This document shows positions 7,928 through 14,352 of a stretch of 36,653 bases of DNA, piece after piece. The position numbers were made by a program, and so were the translations under genes. Location of the stretch: NCBI GenBank assembly GCA_041627895.1, contig JBFKQC010000038.1, positions 1-36,653 on the forward strand, read 5' to 3'. A model generated the notes under the pieces. It was not told the origin of the DNA. It did no database searches and saw only the letters and a program-made list of their open reading frames with translations. Positions within the stretch are counted from its first letter, which is position 1, and each line of letters starts with the position of its first letter. Origin of the DNA: JBFKQC01 sp041627895 (GTDB lineage Bacteria > Pseudomonadota > Alphaproteobacteria > Rhodobacterales > Rhodobacteraceae).

Positions 7928-8647
7928 ATGCCGCTTTCGCTCGACGCGAACCCGCTCGCTCCGATGCCCACGCCGGCGCGCCCGCTTACAGGCATGACCG
8001 TGCTTGTCGTCGAGGACAGCCGGTTCGCCAGCGAGGCGGTGCGCCTTCTCTGCCTGAAAAGCGGCGCGCGCATCCGCCGGGCCGACAGCCTGCGCGCGGC
8101 GGCGCGGCATCTTTCGGTCTACATGCCGACCGTCGTGATCGTCGATCTCGGCCTGCCCGACGGGTCGGGGCTCGACCTGATCCGACAGCTTCACGCAGCG
8201 TCGCACCGGATACCGGTGATCCTGGCGACCTCGGGCGACGACCGGCACTTCGTCGCCGCCGTCGATGCCGGGGCCGACGGCGCCCTGCCCAAGCCGATCG
8301 AAAGCCTCGCGGTGTTCCAGAAGGCGGTGCTCGACGCGCTGCCGGCAGATCAGCGTCCGGCAGGGCTGCGCGCCGTCCCGACCGACACGGTGTCGCCGGA
8401 TCCGATCGCCTTCCACGACGATCTGGCCCATATCGCCGACTTGCTGACCACGCACGACGACGAGGGTACGCTGGACTATGTCGCGCAGTTCCTCGCCGGG
8501 GTGGCGCGCAGTGCGCATGACACCGACCTCGAGGCCGCGGCGGCGCGGCTCGCGGCGCGGCGGCTGGCCGGCGGCTCGTTCCGGTCCGATCTGGCGCACG
8601 TGGCCGGCCTGCTGCAGGACCGGCTCGAGGATCGCGCCGCGATCTGA
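7928..8647 (+). CDS. Response regulator, receiver domain with unassigned C-terminus
   Basis: A 239-residue protein. Residues about 22-140 form a CheY-like receiver: acidic residue in VVEDSRFA (Asp30), phosphoacceptor in VIVDLGLPDGSG (Asp73), the switch threonine in LATSGDD and the conserved lysine in ALPKPIES (Lys122). The remaining 100 residues are helical and alanine-rich. They show no recognisable DNA-binding, GGDEF or phosphatase output domain; a degenerate histidine-phosphotransfer bundle is one possibility. The ATG at 7928 follows AAGGA; an internal ATG at 7994 would begin right at the receiver. No sensor kinase is adjacent. Confidence 0.85.
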   Translation: MPLSLDANPLAPMPTPARPLTGMTVLVVEDSRFASEAVRLLCLKSGARIRRADSLRAAARHLSVYMPTVVIVDLGLPDGSGLDLIRQLHAASHRIPVILATSGDDRHFVAAVDAGADGALPKPIESLAVFQKAVLDALPADQRPAGLRAVPTDTVSPDPIAFHDDLAHIADLLTTHDDEGTLDYVAQFLAGVARSAHDTDLEAAAARLAARRLAGGSFRSDLAHVAGLLQDRLEDRAAI

Positions 8648-8671
8648 CCCGCGCCGCGCGCCGGGCCGGGC

Positions 8672-9376
8672 TCAGCCCGACGACGCCAGCACCGGGTCGC
8701 GCGCCGCCAGGATCGGCGCGGTCAGGTCCGACAGGCGCCGGCGCTGGCGCCCGGCAGCGTCGAAATTCGCCGGGTCCAGCCAGGCCTCGAACGCCGCCTT
8801 CAGTCGCGGCCATTCGCCGTCGATCGCGGCGTACCAGGCGGTGTCGCGGTTCCTGCCCTTCACCACAGCGGCTTGCCGGAAGATGCCCTCGTAGCTCAGC
8901 CCCAGGCGTTCGGCCGCGCGGCGGCTGGCGAGGTTGCGGGCATCGCATTTCCATTCGTAGCGCCGGTAACCCGCCTCGAACGCCCAGCGCATCAGGAGAT
9001 ACATCGCCTCGGTCGCGGCCCGGGTCCGCTGCAGGCAGGGCGCGAGGTTGATGTGCCCGACCTCGATCGAGCCGGCCTCGGGCTTGATCCGCATCAGGCT
9101 CGCCACCCCGCCCCAGCGCCCGGTCTCGCGGTCGAGGATCGCGTGAAACCGCGGGTCCTCGCCCGAGGCGGTGCCGGCGATCCAGCCGAGATAGGCGTCG
9201 AGATCGGCGAACGGGCCGTAGGGCAGGTAATCCCAGATCGCGTCGCTTTCGCGGTTCGCGGCGAACAGCGCCTCGGCATGGGCGCCGGCCCGCAGCCGCT
9301 CGACCACAGCCCAGCGCCCCTCCAGCCGCCCGGCATCGGGCCGGCGCGGCGGCCGCCACGCGCTCAGATCCGTCAC
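8672..9376 (-). CDS. GNAT family N-acetyltransferase (RimJ/RimL type)
   Basis: A 234-residue acyl-CoA N-acyltransferase resembling the RimJ/RimL subgroup. Features include WDYLPYGPF near the N-terminus, GWIAGT, the substrate strand WGGVASLMRIKPEAGSIEVG, an acetyl-CoA region around RTRAATEAMYLLMRWAFE and the RNLASRRAAERLGLSYEGIFRQ segment characteristic of this fold. The substrate could be a protein N-terminus or a small amine and is unknown. I chose GTG at 9376 because GGGAGG lies upstream. Longer forms starting up to 9421 are in frame but lack a site. Confidence 0.85.
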   Translation of the reverse strand: MTDLSAWRPPRRPDAGRLEGRWAVVERLRAGAHAEALFAANRESDAIWDYLPYGPFADLDAYLGWIAGTASGEDPRFHAILDRETGRWGGVASLMRIKPEAGSIEVGHINLAPCLQRTRAATEAMYLLMRWAFEAGYRRYEWKCDARNLASRRAAERLGLSYEGIFRQAAVVKGRNRDTAWYAAIDGEWPRLKAAFEAWLDPANFDAAGRQRRRLSDLTAPILAARDPVLASSG

Positions 9377-9512
9377 TTCGGGCACCTCCCGCACGCCACA
9401 TTTCCGCCAGCCGACCCGCAAAATCGCCGGGATTCAACCCAAATCTCACCCTTTTCCCGCGTCAGACCATGGGACCGCAAGACCATGCCCGCGACCGCCC
9501 CCAGGAGGGATC

Positions 9513-9698
9513 ATGCCGACCACGACCGCTGCCGCCGCCACGTTCCAGGACCGCCTGCGCGACGCGCTGGACTGGACGATCTTCTCGGCCGGCATCCTGT
9601 CGCTCGGCATCGCCATCGGCGCCACGGTGCTTGCCAAGACGCAGTCGATCGGCGACCAGGCCCGTGCCGAGACCGGAACGGAACGGACCACGTTCTAG
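9513..9698 (+). CDS. 61-residue single-span membrane protein
   Basis: A short gene with a strong AGGAGG site just before the ATG. The product has an amphipathic N-terminal part, one transmembrane segment (about residues 22-41, from WTIFSAGILS onward) and a polar tail ending TGTERTTF. The DW followed by a Gly/Ala/Ile-rich helix recalls short pilin-like (Flp-type) proteins of Rhodobacterales, but there is no clear prepilin cleavage motif. That similarity is weak inference. Three strong hairpins follow about 60-150 bases downstream. Confidence 0.7.
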   Translation: MPTTTAAAATFQDRLRDALDWTIFSAGILSLGIAIGATVLAKTQSIGDQARAETGTERTTF

Positions 9699-9759
9699 GA
9701 TCACCCGGCGGCGGTTCGTATCTGGCCGGTCCCGGCCTGAAGCTTTCACTACCCATGGC

Positions 9760-9783
9760 GAAAGCCGCGTCGACGCGGCTTTC
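9760..9783 (+). terminator. Perfect 24-base palindrome, likely intrinsic terminator
   Basis: GAAAGCCGCGTC pairs exactly with GACGCGGCTTTC and is followed by TTCTTG. A GC-rich stem with an A-tract before it and a T-rich tail fits a bidirectional Rho-independent terminator for the small membrane-protein gene. Confidence 0.75.
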
Positions 9784-9807
9784 TTGCGCGCCGTCGACCG
9801 CGCGTGT

Positions 9808-9851
9808 GCCGCCTGTTGACAGGCGGCCCGCATGGCCCGTCGACGGGCCAT
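9808..9851. repeat. Two further adjacent inverted repeats
   Basis: GCCGCCTG and CAGGCGGC form an 8-bp stem with loop TTGA at 9808-9827. Four bases later ATGGCCCGTCGACGGGCCAT at 9832-9851 is a perfect 20-base palindrome. Like the terminator at 9760-9783 it is centred on GTCGAC. These may serve as a terminator on the opposite side for the DUF1501 gene, whose stop is 65 bases away, or as part of a small structured transcript. Confidence 0.6.
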
Positions 9852-9915
9852 CCGCGCGAGGCTTCCTTCTGCCCGCTTTGGGCCATCCGGCCCGAGTCCG
9901 CCCTCGGCCGCCGCC

Positions 9916-11100
9916 TCATGCCACGAACCCCGGATCGCGGCCAAGATCGAGCCCCGGGAACACCACACGCTCCAGCACGTCGCCCTGCGCCCCGTAAAGC
10001 CCGCGCAGCGCCCAGGCGGCGTGTCGGCGCAGATCGTCGGTTGGCATCAGGTCGCGCTGGTCATAAAGCTCGGCCTCTTCCAGCCCCGGCCAGCGGCCAT
10101 AGACCCGCCCGCCCCGCAGCGCGCCGCCGGCCAGCACCATCGCGCCGCCGGTGCCGTGATCGGTGCCGCGAGTGCCGTTCTCCGCCACCGTCCGCCCGAA
10201 CTCGGTCATCGCCAATACCAGCGTCTTCGCCCAGACCCCGCCAAGCCCCTCGTGAAGCGTCATCAGCGCGCGTTCGAGCTTGCCGAGCGCCTGCACCAGC
10301 CCCTTGTCCTGGCGCCGATGGGTGTCCCAGCCGGTGACCGAGAACGCGGCGATCCGGGTGTCCGCCGCCAGCCGGTCGGCGACGAAGGCCGCGACCGGAT
10401 CGCGGCGCTCGCCATTGGCCAGCGGCGCCAGCCTTTCGCGGTCGATCATCGCGGCCAGCCGCATCGCCTCGGCCGCGGCGGGCCGGAACAGCGGGTCGGG
10501 CGCATAGATATGCTCGAGCAGCAATTCGGCCTGCGGCGTCAGTTCGAAGTCGACCGAGGGCGACCAGCGCGCCGCAGGCGCGGCACCCGCGAGAATCCTC
10601 ATCTCGTCGTTGCCGACGGCGAATGCGGTCTCGGCCTCGGCCCCGGGCACGCCCGCAAGAAACCGGTTCAGCCAGCCGCCCCGCGCCGCCTCCAACGCGT
10701 CCGGGCCGGTGCCGGCCTCCAGCAGGTCCTGCCCGTCGAAATGGCTGCGCTTGTCGCGATATGGCGTCGACACCGCATGCACGAAGCCCAGTTCGCCCGC
10801 ATCCCACAAGGGCTTCAGCCCCGCCAGCCGCGGGTGCAGCCCGAAGAACCCGTCGAGGTCGGCCATCCCGGTGCCGGGGCCGGTCTCGAGCGTCGGGCGG
10901 TATTGCCGCAGCAAGGGGTCGCCCCAGGGCTGCACCACGTCCAGCCCGTCCATCCCGCCGCGCAGCACGATCACCACCAGCCGCGCATCCCAGGGCGCCG
11001 CCGCCAGCGTGACGGTCGACCAGAGCGGGTGCGCCGCCGCCGAGCAGGCGCCCGCCAGCGCCGTCCGCAGGACCCCGCGCCGAGAGATGCCCTTGCCCAT
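9916..11100 (-). CDS. DUF1501 family protein with Tat signal
   Basis: A 394-residue protein of the DUF1501 family, distantly related to the alkaline-phosphatase/sulfatase fold. The N-terminus carries a twin-arginine export motif (SRRGVLRT, residues 6-13) and a hydrophobic stretch ending near AAAHP, so the protein is probably folded before export to the periplasm. Family landmarks are LVVIVLRGGMDGLD, RSHFDGQDLLE, the VTGWDTHRRQD segment and TEFGRTVAENGTRGTDHGTG, whose Asp and His residues are placed to bind metal. Enzymatic activity is unknown. ATG 11100 follows GAGGGG and lies 11 bases after the DUF1800 stop, so they form an operon. Confidence 0.88.
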   Translation of the reverse strand: MGKGISRRGVLRTALAGACSAAAHPLWSTVTLAAAPWDARLVVIVLRGGMDGLDVVQPWGDPLLRQYRPTLETGPGTGMADLDGFFGLHPRLAGLKPLWDAGELGFVHAVSTPYRDKRSHFDGQDLLEAGTGPDALEAARGGWLNRFLAGVPGAEAETAFAVGNDEMRILAGAAPAARWSPSVDFELTPQAELLLEHIYAPDPLFRPAAAEAMRLAAMIDRERLAPLANGERRDPVAAFVADRLAADTRIAAFSVTGWDTHRRQDKGLVQALGKLERALMTLHEGLGGVWAKTLVLAMTEFGRTVAENGTRGTDHGTGGAMVLAGGALRGGRVYGRWPGLEEAELYDQRDLMPTDDLRRHAAWALRGLYGAQGDVLERVVFPGLDLGRDPGFVA

Positions 11101-11111
11101 CGCCCGCCCCC

Positions 11112-12488
11112 TCATCGCCGGTTGAACTCTGCCGAGGCCAGCACCAGCCCGATGCCCTCGGCCCGGCTCTCCGCCGCGCCCGCGGCCCAGACCAGCCGCT
11201 CGCCTGCGGCGTCGCCCAGCGCCCTGCGCGCGAAGTCCGCAGGCTCCGGCAGGGGCACCGGCGCGCGCCGTGCAATCGCCATCGCCCAGCCGATCCGCGC
11301 CGCCAGCCCGTGCGGATGCACCCAGGCCTCTGCGCGGTCGGGCCAGCCGTCCGGCCCCGGCGGCGCGCGATAGGGTTGGCCCATGCGCGCCAGCGCGTTG
11401 ACCAGCCGCTTGCGCACCTGCCCGCCGGCAATCTCGCGAAGGTGGTCCGCGCGCACGCCCAGGGCGCGCAGGCCGGTCGCCAGGAACTCGAAGGGCCACT
11501 TCACCTTGGCGCCGAACCCGGACCAGGCCGCCGGATGCTCCAGCATCGCCGCGTAGACCTCCAGCAGCACCCCGCCGCTGCGCCGGTAGGCCGCGGCCAT
11601 ATGCGCGACCAGGTCCGGATCGGGCCGGTCGGCCACGAATTGCGCCGCCAGCTTGGTGCACAGGAACCCCGCCGCCGCCGGATGCGCGGCCAGGTCGTCG
11701 AGCGCCTCGTGGATGTCCGACAGCCGCGCCTTGCCGCGGCCGCCGTAGCGCCGGCCCAGCACCGTCTCGGCCCCGGGCTCGGCGCGGCCCGGCAAGAACT
11801 CGAACCCCGTCTTCCGCGAGACATGCAGCCCGGTCAGCAGTTCCGCCAGTTCGGTCACGTCCTGCTGGTCGTACCCGGCATCGACCCCCAGCGTGTGCAA
11901 CTCCATCGCCTCGCGCGCGAGATTCTCGTTCAGCCCAAGCCCCTTCTTGCGGCCGTAGGCGGAATTCGGCCCGACCGAAGCGGTCTGGTCGAGATAGTCC
12001 AGCATGAACGGATGGGTCAGCGCCGCCTTCAGCATATCGCCGAAGCGCCCGGTCAGGTGCGGCCGTATCGCCTCGGCCTCGAAGCCCGACGGCCCGGTGC
12101 GCGTGCGAAAGGACTTCGACCGCGTCGCGAAATGGCTGAGCCAGAACTTGACCAGCCGCTCGCGGAACGGATCGTCGGTTTCGACCGCGCGCACCAGATC
12201 GTCCAGGAAGGTCTGCAGGAAAACCTCGTCGATCGCCGCGCGCGCCGCCATGAAGGCCGCCTCGCCGCCCATCCCGGTCCGCCGCGCGCGGCCTGCAGCG
12301 CGCAATTCGCCGGCCAGTTCGAGCGTGCGCATGAACGGCACGAAAGGATACTCGGCGGCCATCCGGTCCGGCGCCTCGAGCCGCGCCAGCATCGCATCCG
12401 GGGCCAACGGCGCACCCCGCGCCGGAAAGCCCAGACCGAACCGGATCGCGGCGTAGGTCTCGGGGCGGACGGGTCGGTCGAACAGCAT
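11112..12488 (-). CDS. DUF1800 family protein
   Basis: A 458-residue protein of DUF1800, a family of unknown function usually encoded directly upstream of DUF1501. Characteristic segments are FWLSHFATRSKSF, PFMLDYLDQTASVGPNSAYGRKKGLGLNENLAREAMELHTLGVDAGYDQQDVTELA (here cited in pieces from about residues 166-221) and the FLCTKLAAQFVAD stretch. No signal peptide is visible, in contrast to its partner, so it may stay in the cytoplasm or leave with the Tat-exported partner; that is speculation. ATG 12488 gives MLFDRP; an in-frame GTG at 12497 would add three residues. Neither has a strong ribosome site. Confidence 0.87.
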   Translation of the reverse strand: MLFDRPVRPETYAAIRFGLGFPARGAPLAPDAMLARLEAPDRMAAEYPFVPFMRTLELAGELRAAGRARRTGMGGEAAFMAARAAIDEVFLQTFLDDLVRAVETDDPFRERLVKFWLSHFATRSKSFRTRTGPSGFEAEAIRPHLTGRFGDMLKAALTHPFMLDYLDQTASVGPNSAYGRKKGLGLNENLAREAMELHTLGVDAGYDQQDVTELAELLTGLHVSRKTGFEFLPGRAEPGAETVLGRRYGGRGKARLSDIHEALDDLAAHPAAAGFLCTKLAAQFVADRPDPDLVAHMAAAYRRSGGVLLEVYAAMLEHPAAWSGFGAKVKWPFEFLATGLRALGVRADHLREIAGGQVRKRLVNALARMGQPYRAPPGPDGWPDRAEAWVHPHGLAARIGWAMAIARRAPVPLPEPADFARRALGDAAGERLVWAAGAAESRAEGIGLVLASAEFNRR

Positions 12489-12605
12489 GGCGGACACCGA
12501 AAGCGGGCGGGCATCCGAAGTCTACCAGAGCCGCCCAGCGCCGCAAAGCGCGCCGCCGGGCGTTGCGGCGGGGCCGCGCCGGCCAGGCGGGTCCGGGCGC
12601 GCGAT

Positions 12606-12634
12606 TTGACACCGGCTTAACCGGGCGCTAACCG
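12606..12634 (+). promoter_or_regulatory. Candidate promoter of the restriction-modification cassette
   Basis: TTGACA at 12606-12611 is a perfect -35 box. A 17-base spacer leads to TAACCG at 12629-12634, a weak -10. TAACCG also occurs at 12618-12623, exactly 11 bases earlier, giving a direct repeat about one helical turn apart that overlaps the promoter. This could be an operator for self-limiting expression. The promoter faces the methyltransferase genes. Confidence 0.4.
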
Positions 12635-12645
12635 TTGTTCACGCA

Positions 12646-12879
12646 ATGTTCCAGTTGATGGTGCAGTCAGGACAATACAAGATGTCGTTCATGGGACCTG
12701 GGCCGGCACAAGACCTGATCGAATTCCTCGATGGCGCGCGGTTCGGCACGGTGCTGGCCGACCCGCCCTGGCGATTCACCAACCGCACCGGCAAGATGGC
12801 GCCGGAACACAAGCGGCTGGCCCCTCTCGCACGCCGAATTGACGAGATGCGCGTAGCGGAGATTTCGACGAATGAATGA
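12646..12879 (+). pseudogene. Truncated MT-A70 family adenine methyltransferase
   Basis: Encodes 77 residues matching only the N-terminus of MT-A70-type N6-adenine methyltransferases. The part from GPAQDLIEFLDG to the catalytic DPPW motif and FTNRTGKMAPEHKRL is recognisable, then the family sequence stops and 19 unrelated residues follow. Family members normally run past 200 residues, so the substrate and most of the cofactor fold are missing. The true start may be the ATG at 12682 (after AGGA). The frame ends eight bases inside the next methyltransferase gene. It may be a deletion remnant or now act mainly as a translated leader. Confidence 0.7.
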
Positions 12880-13741
12880 CATGTCGCACCGCGCGCGGTT
12901 TCCGAACTCCGACCTCGATTTCGGCCTTGCCGTTGCCGACAATCTGCTTTTCATGAAGCAATTCCGCGACGAAAGCTTCCGGCTCATCGTAACGTCACCC
13001 CCGTACAATATCGGGAAATCGTATGAACGGCGCGCGTCGATCGACGACTATTTCGCCGGGCAGGAGAAGGTCATTCGAGAATGCGTCCGGCTTCTGGCGG
13101 ATGATGGCTCGATTTGCTGGCAGGTCGGGAACCACGTGGATTCCGGCGAAGTGTTTCCATTGGACGTTCTGCTGTACCCGATCTTCAAGTCCCTCGGGCT
13201 TAAGTTGCGTAACCGCATCGTCTGGCATTTCGGTCATGGGCTTCACTGCACCAAACGGTTGTCGGGACGGCACGAAACCATCCTCTGGTTCACGAAATCG
13301 GACGACTACGTGTTCGACCTTGACGCTGTACGCGTGCCGTCAAAATATCCGGGCAAGAAACACTTCAAGGGTCCCAAGGCAGGAAAGCTCTCCGGCAATC
13401 CGCTAGGCAAGAACCCCAGCGACGTCTGGGAAATCCCGAACGTCAAGAATAATCACGTAGAGAAAACCCCTCACCCATGCCAGTTCCCGGTCGAACTCGT
13501 CGAACGGCTTGTCCTGGCGATGACGATGCCGGGCGACTGCGTGCTCGATCCTTATGTCGGTGTCGGCAGCAGCGTGATCGCGGCCGTGAAGAACGATCGG
13601 TGCGGCTACGGGTGCGACATATCCGAAGAATACGTCGCGATTGCCCGCGACAGGATGGCCGCACTCAGGCGCGGAGAACTGAAGACGAGACCAATGAACA
13701 AGCCGGTCTACGATCCTTCGTTACCCCGCGGCGGCCATTGA
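12872..13741 (+). CDS. DNA methyltransferase of a BglII-like restriction-modification system (beta class)
   Basis: Site-specific amino-methyltransferase of 289 residues using S-adenosylmethionine. Catalytic motif IV, TSPPY (residues 41-45), precedes the cofactor motif I, DPYVGVGSS (226-234). That order defines the beta class. SPPY is typical of N4-cytosine enzymes, though some N6-adenine enzymes share it. Between them lie WQVGNHVDSGEVFPLD and NRIVWHFGHGLHCTKRLSGR, the target-recognition region. It protects host DNA from the endonuclease encoded next. The ATG overlaps the truncated MT-A70 frame by eight bases and the stop overlaps the endonuclease start by one (TGATG). GC is lower than in flanking genes, a sign of transfer. 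Confidence 0.92.
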   Translation: MNDMSHRARFPNSDLDFGLAVADNLLFMKQFRDESFRLIVTSPPYNIGKSYERRASIDDYFAGQEKVIRECVRLLADDGSICWQVGNHVDSGEVFPLDVLLYPIFKSLGLKLRNRIVWHFGHGLHCTKRLSGRHETILWFTKSDDYVFDLDAVRVPSKYPGKKHFKGPKAGKLSGNPLGKNPSDVWEIPNVKNNHVEKTPHPCQFPVELVERLVLAMTMPGDCVLDPYVGVGSSVIAAVKNDRCGYGCDISEEYVAIARDRMAALRRGELKTRPMNKPVYDPSLPRGGH

Positions 13742-14352
13742 TGCGGATCGCGGAAACCTATTCGCACATGAATGGGCTCGAATACCTGCTCGTGCACAAG
13801 AAACAGCTTTGGATGGAAATTCAGGACGCGATTGCCAGCGTCGATGCTCATTCACTGGAAAAGAAGATATCTCGGGAGTCCCGAATGCAGGGGCGCGAAC
13901 TGTTCTCGCCCAAGGCGATGAACAAGGCGATCGGGCGCGAATTCAGTGACCGGGGGTGGGAAGAGTCGAGAGCGTCGTACTGGGTCACGAAAGATCACAA
14001 GCTTGTACGGAAAACCATGCTTCTTCCTCTCGAAGATCAGAAGGCGGCAATCGAAGCCGCAGGCGAAACGGCGGTTTTCTCGTACAATCAGACAGACTTT
14101 GTGAAACAGCGCGTCGCCGTCGAGGTTCAACTCGGAAAATACGCATTCGTCGCATTCGACCTTTTCGTCAAACACATGGCCTTTTTCATCGGAGACGTGA
14201 TCGATCTCGGCATTGAAATCCTTCCGATGAAGGAGCTTCAGGCTGAAATGTCCTCTGGTCCGGGCTATTACGAAGGCGAACTTTACAACTTGTTGCGGCA
14301 GGGGCGCGGCACGCCACCGGTGCCACTCGTATTGCTGGGCATTGCCCCCTAA
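13741..14352 (+). CDS. BglII-family type II restriction endonuclease
   Basis: A 203-residue protein close in size to BglII (223). The catalytic block is recognisable: Asp119 in QTDFVKQR, then VAVEVQLGKY with Glu128 and Gln130. BglII uses Asp84, Glu93 and Gln95 with exactly the same spacing (nine residues between Asp and Glu, Glu-Val-Gln). Further matches to BglII are the following hydrophobic helix, GYYEGELYNLLRQ, and the PVPLVLLGI strand near the end. Recognition of AGATCT is plausible but not shown. One row of 60 bases (13981-14040) has 28 G+C, against 40 of 60 in aspS at 14401-14460. Its TAA overlaps the aspS stop on the other strand. Confidence 0.85.
   Translation: MRIAETYSHMNGLEYLLVHKKQLWMEIQDAIASVDAHSLEKKISRESRMQGRELFSPKAMNKAIGREFSDRGWEESRASYWVTKDHKLVRKTMLLPLEDQKAAIEAAGETAVFSYNQTDFVKQRVAVEVQLGKYAFVAFDLFVKHMAFFIGDVIDLGIEILPMKELQAEMSSGPGYYEGELYNLLRQGRGTPPVPLVLLGIAP

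Noticed and set aside
12646..14352. BglII sites (AGATCT) as a test of self-protection or avoidance
   Set aside because: I noticed none when reading the window by eye, but with this GC content only about two would be expected by chance in 36.6 kb, so absence is not evidence.
12646..14352. Phage-defence island or CRISPR system around the restriction genes
   Set aside because: The flanks are a DUF1800 operon and aspS; no other defence genes, no spacer-like repeats and no transposase were seen.
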